This document shows, piece by piece, positions 43,765 to 51,650 of a stretch of DNA of 64,000 nucleotides; position 1 is the first letter of the stretch; each line of letters starts with the position of its first letter. The position numbers and the translations under genes were made by a program. Source of the stretch: RPQJ01 sp963754125 (GTDB lineage Bacteria; Pseudomonadota; Gammaproteobacteria; Steroidobacterales; Steroidobacteraceae); contig CAVWEX010000007.1 in assembly GCA_963754125.1 (NCBI GenBank), forward strand, positions 124,001-188,000, read 5' to 3'. The notes beneath the pieces were generated by a model. The model was not told the origin of the DNA. It searched no databases and saw only the letters and a list, made by a program, of their open reading frames with translations.

Positions 43765-44082
43765 ATGGATTCCAAACTCGCCCCGATCCGTAAGGGTCTG
43801 CTCGAATTCCTGGTGCTGAAGATCGTCGGCGCGCGCAGCGTGTACGTGCCGGACATCCTGCGCCGCCTCGCCGGCACGGAGTTCGCGACCCAGGAGGGCA
43901 CGCTGTATCCCCTGCTCAGCAAGCTGCGCCGGGAAGATCTCGTACAGTATGAGTGGCAGGAGTCCGACGCGGGTCCGCCGCGCAAGTACTACCGGCTCAC
44001 CGAGACCGGCCAGGCGCAGCTCGCCGCACTCGACGACTACTGGAATCGCATCAACCGCACCGTCTCCGACATCGGAACCTGA
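43765..44082 (+). CDS. PadR-family transcriptional regulator
   Basis: This 105-residue winged-helix protein has the PadR pattern GLLEFLVLKIVGARSVYVPD, ILRRLAGTEFATQEGTLYPL and LLSKLRREDLVQYEWQESDA. PPRKYYRLTETG is the wing. It is a short (PadR-s1) form. The gene is three bases ahead of the PspC gene, a common pairing in which PadR controls the membrane-stress partner. A strong inverted repeat lies directly upstream. Confidence 0.93.
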   Translation: MDSKLAPIRKGLLEFLVLKIVGARSVYVPDILRRLAGTEFATQEGTLYPLLSKLRREDLVQYEWQESDAGPPRKYYRLTETGQAQLAALDDYWNRINRTVSDIGT

Positions 44083-44085
44083 GCC

Positions 44086-44661
44086 ATGCAACGTATCTCC
44101 GTCACCGCCCGCCTCAATCGCAGCACGCTCCAATTCGAGGAAGCGGCCTATGCACGCCTGGCGAGCTACCTCGACGAAGCCGCGCTCACGCTCGCGGACA
44201 ACCCCGACCAGGCCGAGATCCTCGCAGACCTGGAACAGGCGATTGCCGACCGCTGCTGGGGCCGCATGCCATCCGGCCAGGGTGCCGTCACGCTAGCCGA
44301 GCTCGAGCCGGCGCTGGAGGAGATCGGATCGGTGCAGGTGCCAGGCGCCGCGCCTGCGCCGGATCAACCCGCCCGGCCTGCGACGCGCCCGCTACAGCAG
44401 GTCAGCGAGGGAGCGATGATCAGCGGCGTGTGCCAGGGACTCGCCCGCTATTTCGGGCTGGACGTCACGCTGTTGCGCGTCGCCGCGGTGCTGCTGCTGT
44501 TCGTGTCGGGCGGCGCGATGATCGTCGTGTACCTGATCCTGATGCTGCTGCTGCCGTTTGCGCCTCGGGAACCCGGCAGCGCGCCGATCCGGGCGATCCC
44601 GGCGAGGAGCCGCCGATTCGCGGGCTTCGTGCGCTCGAAGCTCGGCGCCGTCGCGGGCTGA
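44086..44661 (+). CDS. PspC-domain membrane protein
   Basis: This 191-residue protein has an N-terminal cytosolic region (MQRISVTARLNRSTLQFEEA, about 1-90) followed by a PspC domain. The domain contains EGAMISGVCQGLARYFGLDV and membrane helices LLRVAAVLLLFVSGGAMIVV and YLILMLLLPFAP. The N-terminal helical part is the extension that accompanies PadR-linked PspC proteins. It probably senses or answers envelope stress under control of PadR. Confidence 0.85.
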   Translation: MQRISVTARLNRSTLQFEEAAYARLASYLDEAALTLADNPDQAEILADLEQAIADRCWGRMPSGQGAVTLAELEPALEEIGSVQVPGAAPAPDQPARPATRPLQQVSEGAMISGVCQGLARYFGLDVTLLRVAAVLLLFVSGGAMIVVYLILMLLLPFAPREPGSAPIRAIPARSRRFAGFVRSKLGAVAG

Positions 44662-44750
44662 CGCAATCAAGCGCGAACTGCGGCGTTCTTGGCTAGACTG
44701 CAGCCCCTGAAAGCGACCCCCGTCCCTGCACCGAACCCGGAGATGCCGCC

Positions 44751-45242
44751 GTGCTGAAACCGACTCTTGCCAGTCTGCTTGCCTTGACCGTCGCCGTGGC
44801 CGTTTCCGGCTGCAGCAAGGAACCGGCCGCGACGACGGCCGCGGCGCCCGAGGCCCCGCCGACCAGCGTACCTGCCACCGAGCCGCACCCGATGCCTGCC
44901 GCGCCCACCGAAACCGTGGACCTGTCCGGCATCGCGAAGGCGGACGGCGGCCTGACCGTTGCGGAGGTGTTTGAGGGTAAGGATCAGCTCGCGGGCCAGC
45001 CGGTCGTCGTCCGCGGCAGGGTCGTCAAGAGCAATCCCGACATCATGGGCAAGAACTGGCTGCACGTCCGCGACGGCTCGGGCGCCGAGGGCACGAACGA
45101 CCTCACCGTCACCACCGCGGGCGCCGTGCCGAACGTCGGCGACACCGTCATCGTGAAGGGCGTGCTGGCGCTGAACAAGGACTTCGGCATGGGCTACCAG
45201 TACGACGTCATCGTCGAGGATGCCGAAATCACGATGGAATGA
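44751..45242 (+). CDS. Lipoprotein with OB-fold-like nucleic-acid-binding type domain
   Basis: This 163-residue protein starts at GTG (44751) with GGAG nine bases upstream. The lipobox is VAVAVSGC near residue 21. An Ala/Pro/Thr linker follows (22-58), then a beta-rich domain with LTVAEVFEGKDQLAGQPVVV, IMGKNWLHVRDGSG and NVGDTVIVKGVLALNKDFG. This is the OB-fold type often annotated as nucleotide-binding or GW-like in exported proteins. The function is unknown. Confidence 0.75.
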   Translation: MLKPTLASLLALTVAVAVSGCSKEPAATTAAAPEAPPTSVPATEPHPMPAAPTETVDLSGIAKADGGLTVAEVFEGKDQLAGQPVVVRGRVVKSNPDIMGKNWLHVRDGSGAEGTNDLTVTTAGAVPNVGDTVIVKGVLALNKDFGMGYQYDVIVEDAEITME

Positions 45243-45267
45243 ACGAGCCCATGACGCGCGCGAGCGC

Positions 45268-46392
45268 TCAGGCGCGCTCGAAGCAGGCGACCGTCTCCAC
45301 GTGTTCCGTGAACGGCATGAGGTTGAAGGCGGCGAGGCTGGCAAGGCGCAGCCTGCCGCCGGCGGTCAGGCGCGTCGCGTCCGAGAGCAGGGACTCGAGC
45401 CCGCAGCTCACGTAGAGGAAGCGCTCGGGGGCCTCATTGGCCAAGTGCTCCAGCAGCGGGCGATCGAGTCCCTTGCGCGGCGGGTCGGCGATCACGAGGT
45501 CCGCACCCGCCGCCGCCTCCAGGGCCTCGCCCGCCGGGCCCGGCACGACCTCGACCTTGGCACGACTTTCCGAATCCAGGCCCGCGAGCCCGAGCGCCAT
45601 TCCCTGCAGTGAATGCGGGCTCAGCTCGTTCATGCGGAGGGCACTGGCGCCGGACAGCAGCGACAGGCCGATGGCCCCGACGCCCGCATAGAACTCGGCC
45701 ACGCGCGCACTCTGCGGCACCTGTGCGCGCACGTGCTCGACGATGCGCTCCGCAATGTCGAGATTGCTCTGGCCGAACGCGCCCGGCGGGTAGTGGACCG
45801 CCGGTCCGCCGAAGCGCTCGGTCACGCTCGCCGGTCCGCACCAGTTCTGGAACGCCGACCCCAGGACCGCATTCGATCGCTCGCAGTGCGAATTGAACCA
45901 GAGGCTGTGCAGCTCGCTTCCGAGCCGCTCGCGGATCAGTTCGAGGCAGGTCGCCAGCGGCTCGATCGTCGGGCTGTTGGCGACGAGCACCACCTGTGCG
46001 GTTTTCGAAACACGCTCCACCACCACCTGCAGGTAGCGCGCGAGGCCTACGTGGGCAGCCTCGGAGTAGATGCTCACGTCGGCCTCGACGAGCGCCCGCC
46101 GCACGATCGCCGCGACGCGGTTGATCAGTGGATGCTGGATGCTGCAGTTCGGGATGTGCACCACTCGATGCGTGCCGAGCTGGAACATCCCGAGCTTGGG
46201 CGCGCCCTGTCGTCCGCGGATCGCCAGCCGGGCGCGGAGGCGGAACCCGCTCGTCGTCCCTGACACCACGGGAACGCCGGACAACCCGTGCAGGCGCGCG
46301 AGCGACTCGAGCGCGGCGCGCGCGGCCGGCGCAATGCCCGGCTCGCCGTAACGCGGGCAGCCCGGGCAGGGCGGACGGTGGGGGCAGGTCAT
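45268..46392 (-). CDS. TrmA/RlmD-family RNA uridine-5 methyltransferase
   Basis: This 374-residue protein starts MTCPHRPPCPGCPRYGEPG, with clustered Cys that may hold an Fe-S cluster as in RlmD-type enzymes. The C-terminal SAM domain includes VAEFYAGVGAIGLSLLSGAS, LVIADPPRKGLDRPLLEHL and the catalytic Cys region RFLYVSCGLESLLSD. The TRAM domain usual for RlmC/RlmD is absent. The target (tRNA U54 or 23S rRNA U747/U1939) cannot be told. The start at 46392 is the first ATG before conserved sequence. Confidence 0.85.
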   Translation of the reverse strand: MTCPHRPPCPGCPRYGEPGIAPAARAALESLARLHGLSGVPVVSGTTSGFRLRARLAIRGRQGAPKLGMFQLGTHRVVHIPNCSIQHPLINRVAAIVRRALVEADVSIYSEAAHVGLARYLQVVVERVSKTAQVVLVANSPTIEPLATCLELIRERLGSELHSLWFNSHCERSNAVLGSAFQNWCGPASVTERFGGPAVHYPPGAFGQSNLDIAERIVEHVRAQVPQSARVAEFYAGVGAIGLSLLSGASALRMNELSPHSLQGMALGLAGLDSESRAKVEVVPGPAGEALEAAAGADLVIADPPRKGLDRPLLEHLANEAPERFLYVSCGLESLLSDATRLTAGGRLRLASLAAFNLMPFTEHVETVACFERA

Positions 46393-46412
46393 CGTCGAGT
46401 TTCGCCGAGTGC

Positions 46413-46793
46413 TCAGCGGCCACCCGATGATGCGACCGCGGCTGCAGCGCCCACCACCAGGCACACCAGCGCCACCCAATCCGCAAGGATCACGCGGGCC
46501 GTGCCCGCGTTGTAACCGCCGGTGGAGTACGCCAGCGCGAGGAACGACACGACGCTCACGAATCCGCCGATGAATGCGAGCGGCTGAAGGGCCGGCCGGA
46601 ACGCCGCATAGGCCAGGAAGAGACCGAGCAGCCCGAACAGCACGGCGCGGTGGCGCATGAGGATGGCGATGTTCGCTTCCTCGAAATTCAGGCCGTACAG
46701 GCTGGAGAGCCGCTCCGATCCAAAGACACCCGGCAGCGGCAACAGGTGAATGATGGCCGCAATGATCAACATCGCCGTCACGAGCTTCTGCAC
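46413..46793 (-). CDS. Small integral membrane protein of unknown function
   Basis: This 126-residue protein has four hydrophobic segments: MLIIAAIIHLLPLPGVFG, AVLFGLLGLFLAYAAF, LAFIGGFVSVVSFLALA and VILADWVALVCLVVGAAAAV. SSLYGLNFEEANIAILMRHR links the first two. The GTG at 46793 with GGAG six bases before it is preferred over a 53-residue longer frame that lacks similarity. It lies 20 bases upstream of the methyltransferase gene, in the same direction. Similar proteins are often misannotated as phosphopantetheine adenylyltransferase, which this is not. Confidence 0.6.
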   Translation of the reverse strand: MQKLVTAMLIIAAIIHLLPLPGVFGSERLSSLYGLNFEEANIAILMRHRAVLFGLLGLFLAYAAFRPALQPLAFIGGFVSVVSFLALAYSTGGYNAGTARVILADWVALVCLVVGAAAAVASSGGR

Positions 46794-46964
46794 CTGCGAC
46801 TCCGTCTGCGTTGTCGAAATGCTGTCGAGCCGTGCCCCGGGCGGGGCGACGGCCCAGCATCGCAGATTATCGGTGCAGTCGAACCCGTCGTGTCCGATTG
46901 CGGGTATCTTCACACCACCCATTTCCAGCCAGCGACCGCCACCCAGCCACACTGGGGTTCACGC

Positions 46965-48665
46965 ATGGATACCCACACGACCCTCTCCCGTCGCCCGACG
47001 CGTCGCTTCTGGGGCTGGGGCCTGGACAGCGACACGCTCGCGCCGCACGAGCAGGTGCTGATCAAGGCGATGCTGGCTCGCCTCGAGGCCCGCTTCGAGG
47101 ATCGTCCGCCACCGCAGGCCGCTGAGTTCGATCTGCCGGCGCCGCGCATTCCCCCGCCGCCAGCGCTCGCAGCGCGGTTCTCGGCCACACCGCTCGATCG
47201 CCTCAACCACTGCGCCGGCAAGAGCTACGCCGACTGCGCCCGCATGTGGCTGCGAACGCCGCCTTCGCCACCCGACTGGGTCGCCTTCCCGGAAGACGAG
47301 CAGGAGGTCATCGACATCCTCGACTGGGCGCAGGCGCACGACGTCGCCGTGATCCCCTACGGCGGCGGCAGCAGCGTCTGCGGTGGCGTCGAGGCCGCCG
47401 TGGGCTCGGGCTACGCTGCCGCCATTTCGCTCGACCTCGAGCGACTGAACCGCGTTCTCGAGGTGGATCCGGTCAGCCGTGCCGCGCGCATCCAGGCCGG
47501 CGCACTGGGGCCGGAGCTGGAAGCGCAGCTCAGGCCGCACGGGCTCACGCTGCGGCACTTTCCGCAGAGCTTCGAGTTCTCGACGCTCGGTGGCTGGATC
47601 GTCACGCGGTCCGGGGGCCATTACGCCACGCAGCAGACGCACATCGACGACTTCGTCGAGGCCACGCGCCTCGTCACGCCGGCCGGGGTGATGCAGACGC
47701 GGCGACTGCCGGGCTCGGGCGCCGGACCGGCGCCGGATCGCCTCGTGATCGGCTCCGAGGGCACGCTGGGCGTACTGACCGAAGCCTGGGTCCGCCTGCA
47801 GGCCGTGCCGCGGTTCCGAGCCTCTGCATCGGTCCAGTTCAGCGATTATTTCGCCGCGGTCGCGTGTGTGCGATCACTGTCGCAGTCCGGACTCAACCCG
47901 AGCAACTGCCGCCTGCTCGATCCGCTCGAGACCGTGTTCTCGGGCGTCGGCGACGGGCGCTCCGCGATCCTCGTGCTCGCCTTCGAATCGGCCGACCATC
48001 CGCTGCAGGCCTGGATGGCACGGGCGCTCGAACTCGTGAGCGACCATGGCGGACGCTTCGACAGCAAGGCCGTCGCCCGCTCGATGTCCGATGATGGCTC
48101 CGGTGAACATCGCACCGGAGCCGCGGGCGCGTGGCGCGAGGCCTTCCTGCGTATGCCCTACTGGCGCGATCCTGCGGTCGGCCTCGGCGTGATCATGGAT
48201 ACCTTCGAGACCGCCATCACCTGGGATCGGTTCGAGGATTTCTACCGCAACGTCCGAGAGGATGTCGCTCGCGCGGTTCGGCATGCCACGGGACAGGAGA
48301 TCGCGATCTCCTGCCGCTTCACTCACCTGTATCCGGACGGTCCGGCACCGTACTTCACGTTCGTCACCCGCGCAGCGGACGGCAGCGTGGCGAGTGCTCT
48401 CGCTGCCTGGCGCGAGATCAAGCTGGTGGCCAACGCGGCCGTGGTGGCCCACGGCGGCACGATCACGCATCACCACGCGGTCGGCCGCGATCACCGCAGC
48501 GGCTATGAGCGCGAAGTGGATCCGCTGTTCCGGCGGATGCTCGCCGCAGCCAAGCGGGTCGCGGACCCGAAGGGAATCCTGAATCCGGGCGTGCTGATCG
48601 ATCCCGTGGATCGCCCGATTGGCCCGACGGGGGCGCTGACACGAGACGTGACTGACCTTGGCTGA
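46965..48665 (+). CDS. FAD-linked oxidase of the alkyldihydroxyacetonephosphate synthase type
   Basis: This 566-residue VAO-type flavoprotein starts MDTHTTLSRRPTRRFWGWGL. The FAD domain (about 110-290) shows AVIPYGGGSSVCGGVEAAVG, QSFEFSTLGGWIVTRSGGHY and DRLVIGSEGTLGVLTEAWVR. The C-terminal cap keeps GTITHHHAVGRDHRSGYERE, the HHH-G/A-VG-D motif of alkyl-DHAP synthase, the ether-lipid forming enzyme. Ether lipid synthesis is a reasonable guess; other 2-hydroxyacid oxidases are less likely given the HHH box. It is first in an overlapping four-gene operon with a phospholipase D lipoprotein. Confidence 0.85.
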   Translation: MDTHTTLSRRPTRRFWGWGLDSDTLAPHEQVLIKAMLARLEARFEDRPPPQAAEFDLPAPRIPPPPALAARFSATPLDRLNHCAGKSYADCARMWLRTPPSPPDWVAFPEDEQEVIDILDWAQAHDVAVIPYGGGSSVCGGVEAAVGSGYAAAISLDLERLNRVLEVDPVSRAARIQAGALGPELEAQLRPHGLTLRHFPQSFEFSTLGGWIVTRSGGHYATQQTHIDDFVEATRLVTPAGVMQTRRLPGSGAGPAPDRLVIGSEGTLGVLTEAWVRLQAVPRFRASASVQFSDYFAAVACVRSLSQSGLNPSNCRLLDPLETVFSGVGDGRSAILVLAFESADHPLQAWMARALELVSDHGGRFDSKAVARSMSDDGSGEHRTGAAGAWREAFLRMPYWRDPAVGLGVIMDTFETAITWDRFEDFYRNVREDVARAVRHATGQEIAISCRFTHLYPDGPAPYFTFVTRAADGSVASALAAWREIKLVANAAVVAHGGTITHHHAVGRDHRSGYEREVDPLFRRMLAAAKRVADPKGILNPGVLIDPVDRPIGPTGALTRDVTDLG

Positions 48666-50250
48666 TCGAGCATCGAGTTGCAGCGCGCGTTGCGCACTGC
48701 TGATCGTCCTCCTGTCGTTTGCCGGCTGCGCCGCCGTCCCGCCCGCACCGGACGCCGACACGGCGGAGCATGTCGACCGCTTCGTCGCCGAGACGAGCGC
48801 GACTTCGGTACTCGGTCAGGACGCCCGGTTCGCCGGCAGCCCTTACCAGGACGTCGGACTGACCGGGCTGTTCCCGGTGCGCGGGCCGGACGACTGCCGG
48901 CTTGCGGTCCTGGAGGGCGGCGAGGATTCCTTCGCGACCCGTCTCCAGCTGCTCAAGGATGCCCGGCGGTCGATCCGCATCCAGGCGCTGGTGTTCAAGG
49001 GTGACGAGACCGGCCTGCGCATCGCCGAGATCCTCAAGCAGAAAAAGGCGGCGGGGCTCGACGTGCGCGTCATCGTCGATGCCTTCTCGAATCCCTGGCT
49101 GCAGACGCAGTGGATGTACTTCGACCTCAAGCAGAACGGCATCGAGGTCGAGGGCTACGAGGCGATGGCGCTGCAGTGGCTGAACGAGGTGCCGGTGCCG
49201 AAGCTCGTCCCGCACACCGATCCCGATGCGCTCGACAAGCGCTTCCACGAGAAGATGTGGATCATCGACGGTGAGACCGATCAGGGCGTCGCGGTGACCG
49301 GCGGCCTCAACATCGGCAACGAGTACTTCCGCGCGATTCCGGACGACCCGGACGGCACCTGGCGCGACCAGGACGTCGTCGTCCGGGGCGCCATCGTCCA
49401 GGACCTGGTTGCCGCGTTCGATCGCAACTACGATTACTTCGTCGGCGTGAAGAAGAGCCGCGGCGTGTTCAACACCAACCTGTACTGGGACGCGACGCGC
49501 GCGGTGCTCGACCGGACCGGCAAGCTGCCGATCCGCTACACGACCGACCCCGGGGTGATGCGGAACGTGGCGGCGCTCGAGTCACGGCAGCCGGCACTCG
49601 ACTTCCGGGGCGCCACGTGCCGGTTCCTGCAGAATCGGCCAAGGCTCAAGGAGACGTACATCCAGCAGGCCTACGTAAAGCTGATCGAGCGTGCCACGAA
49701 CGAAGTGCTGATCGCGAACGCCTATTTCGTCCCGACGCCGTCGCTGTTCACGGCGCTCACCGACGCCGCGAAGCGCTGCGTTTCGGTGAGGCTGGTCTCG
49801 AACAGCCCCGCGACCAACGACCTGCCGGAGATCTCGCTGGTCGGCCGCGGCTATTACAAGGACCTGCTGGCGGTGAACGAGTCGCCGCAGGTCAAGGCCT
49901 GCGGCAATGCCGAGGCGGGCCTGCGCATCTGGGAGTGGGTCGGCCAGGCGGCCGAGGAGCCCGAACGCCGCCAGGGCACGATGCACTCGAAGTTTGCGGT
50001 CTTCGATGCCGAGCGCAGCCTCGTCGGTTCCTACAACCTCGATCCCCGCAGCGAAAAGCTCAACAGCGAGACGGCCGTGGTGTTCCTGCAGCCGGACCTC
50101 GCACGGCAGTTGCGCCGCAAGTTCCTCGAGGAGGATCTCAGGTATTCACGCGAGGTCACGCCCGGCGAGGCAGCGCGGTTCGAAGCCCCGGAAAGCGTGA
50201 TCGAGCGGTTCCGCAAGTCGATCGGGCAGCTCTTCGAGGACCAGCTGTGA
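48658..50250 (+). CDS. Phospholipase D-like (cardiolipin synthase-type) lipoprotein
   Basis: This 530-residue protein starts at TTG 48658, overlapping the previous stop by eight bases. The N-terminal lipobox is LLIVLLSFAGC near residue 22, so it is attached to a membrane from the periplasmic side. Two HKD motifs are present: RFHEKMWIIDGE near 195 followed by GGLNIGNEYF, and GTMHSKFAVFDAERSLVGS near 440 followed by SYNLDPRSEKLNSE. Both are intact, so it should be an active phosphatidyl transferase or phospholipase. YmdC/ClsC-like proteins are the closest type. Confidence 0.87.
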   Translation: MADRASSCSARCALLIVLLSFAGCAAVPPAPDADTAEHVDRFVAETSATSVLGQDARFAGSPYQDVGLTGLFPVRGPDDCRLAVLEGGEDSFATRLQLLKDARRSIRIQALVFKGDETGLRIAEILKQKKAAGLDVRVIVDAFSNPWLQTQWMYFDLKQNGIEVEGYEAMALQWLNEVPVPKLVPHTDPDALDKRFHEKMWIIDGETDQGVAVTGGLNIGNEYFRAIPDDPDGTWRDQDVVVRGAIVQDLVAAFDRNYDYFVGVKKSRGVFNTNLYWDATRAVLDRTGKLPIRYTTDPGVMRNVAALESRQPALDFRGATCRFLQNRPRLKETYIQQAYVKLIERATNEVLIANAYFVPTPSLFTALTDAAKRCVSVRLVSNSPATNDLPEISLVGRGYYKDLLAVNESPQVKACGNAEAGLRIWEWVGQAAEEPERRQGTMHSKFAVFDAERSLVGSYNLDPRSEKLNSETAVVFLQPDLARQLRRKFLEEDLRYSREVTPGEAARFEAPESVIERFRKSIGQLFEDQL

Positions 50251-51650
50251 TGCGCGTGACGGGAATCATCGGCTCGGCCTCGCGCATCGGTCCCGTCGCC
50301 CTCGTGATGCTGGCGCTGGCCGGCTGTGCGACGACGTTCGAACCGCAGCGACTGGTCGCCCCGGACGAGCTGCGCGACGTGAGGTCGAAGGCGATCGGAG
50401 AGGTGGGCGTGTCGGTCTCGATCCTGACCGACGAGCAGGCCCGGCGGCATTTCGGTGTCGACCTCGCCCGGCATGGCGTGCAGGCGCTGTGGATGAGCGT
50501 TCGCAACGGCTCCGAGCGCCGGCTCTGGTTCATCCGCAACATGCTCGATCCGGACTTCTACTCGGCCGAAGAGGTGGCGCTGCTGGTGCAGGGCGACGTT
50601 CCGAAGGACGCGCGGCAGCAGTTGCGCCAGCTGTTCCGGGATGAGTCGATCCGCGCGCAGCTGGCGCCGCGCACGGTTACGGAGGGCTTCATGTTCCTGC
50701 CGAGGGTGGAAGGCGGTCGCTACGTCGACATCCGCCTGCAGGGTGACGCGTATCAGGAGGACGGCCAGAAGCACGATGCAATCGCGAGCGCCGGAACATC
50801 TGCGGCCAGATCGCCGCGGGAGCTGCGCTTCGACTTTGCGTTGCCACTGCCGGACGGTGACTTCGACTACGAGCGCCTCGATACCTCGCGGATCTACGGG
50901 AACACGCCCCTGCCCGACCTCACCGCCAATGAATTGCGTTCGACGCTGGAACAACTGCCCTGCTGCGCGATGGATGCGGATGGGCAGCGCGAAGGCGATC
51001 CCCTCAACTTCGTGCTCGTCGGTGAGTCGGCAGACGTCCTGAACTCGCTGTCGCGCAGCGGCTGGTCGTTCACTCACCGCATCGATTTCCGTACCGTTCG
51101 GCGTGAAGTCGGCGCCGCGATCGGCGGCACGTCCTACCCGGTCGCACCCGTGAGCAGCCTCTACGTCTTCGGCCGCAAGCAGGACGTGGCACTGCAGCGC
51201 GCGCGCCGTTCCATCGCCCAACGTAACCACTTGCGACTCTGGCTGGCACCGTTCCGGTTCGAGAACCGTCCGGTGTGGATCGGGCAGATCAGCCGCGACA
51301 TCGGCGTGAAGGTCACGCCCAAGTCGCCGACGCTGACGACCCACATCATCGACCCCCAGGTGGACGCCACCCGCGAGTACCTGTTCCACAGCCTGATCGC
51401 GGAGGGCTTCGTCGACCGGTTCGGCTTCGTCAAAGGCAGCGCGGCGGGCACGCCCTCGGAGCCGCGCTTAAACCTGACCGGCGATCCGTATCACAGCGAC
51501 GGCATGCGGCTCGTCGTGATTCTTTCGGCGGAGCCCGTGCCACCCGATCAGATCCGCAGCCTGCGCTGGGAGCAATCGGCCGCCCCGATCGCCGAGGGCC
51601 AGAGCGAGGCGGCCAGGCGGAACGTCCGCCCGATTGATCTGGCTGAATGA
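50250..51650 (+). CDS. LssY C-terminal domain lipoprotein
   Basis: This 466-residue lipoprotein has lipobox VMLALAGCA near residue 26. The central part is unassigned. The C-terminal region with SLYVFGRKQDVALQRARRSI, RNHLRLWLAPFRFENRPVWI and GQISRDIGVKV matches the LssY C-terminal domain, which is otherwise attached to DedA or PAP2 membrane proteins. It shares one base (TGATG) with the phospholipase gene and four (ATGA) with the next. Its function is unknown, and context suggests lipid or envelope work. Confidence 0.8.
   Translation: MRVTGIIGSASRIGPVALVMLALAGCATTFEPQRLVAPDELRDVRSKAIGEVGVSVSILTDEQARRHFGVDLARHGVQALWMSVRNGSERRLWFIRNMLDPDFYSAEEVALLVQGDVPKDARQQLRQLFRDESIRAQLAPRTVTEGFMFLPRVEGGRYVDIRLQGDAYQEDGQKHDAIASAGTSAARSPRELRFDFALPLPDGDFDYERLDTSRIYGNTPLPDLTANELRSTLEQLPCCAMDADGQREGDPLNFVLVGESADVLNSLSRSGWSFTHRIDFRTVRREVGAAIGGTSYPVAPVSSLYVFGRKQDVALQRARRSIAQRNHLRLWLAPFRFENRPVWIGQISRDIGVKVTPKSPTLTTHIIDPQVDATREYLFHSLIAEGFVDRFGFVKGSAAGTPSEPRLNLTGDPYHSDGMRLVVILSAEPVPPDQIRSLRWEQSAAPIAEGQSEAARRNVRPIDLAE

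Noticed and set aside
46413..46793. Phosphopantetheine adenylyltransferase
   Set aside because: Similar four-helix proteins sometimes carry this label, but there is no nucleotidyltransferase motif and the protein is almost wholly membrane-embedded.
46650..46964. N-terminal extension of the AGPS-like enzyme by 105 residues
   Set aside because: It overlaps the divergent small membrane protein gene and is not conserved in type; the ATG at 46965 fits the family start.
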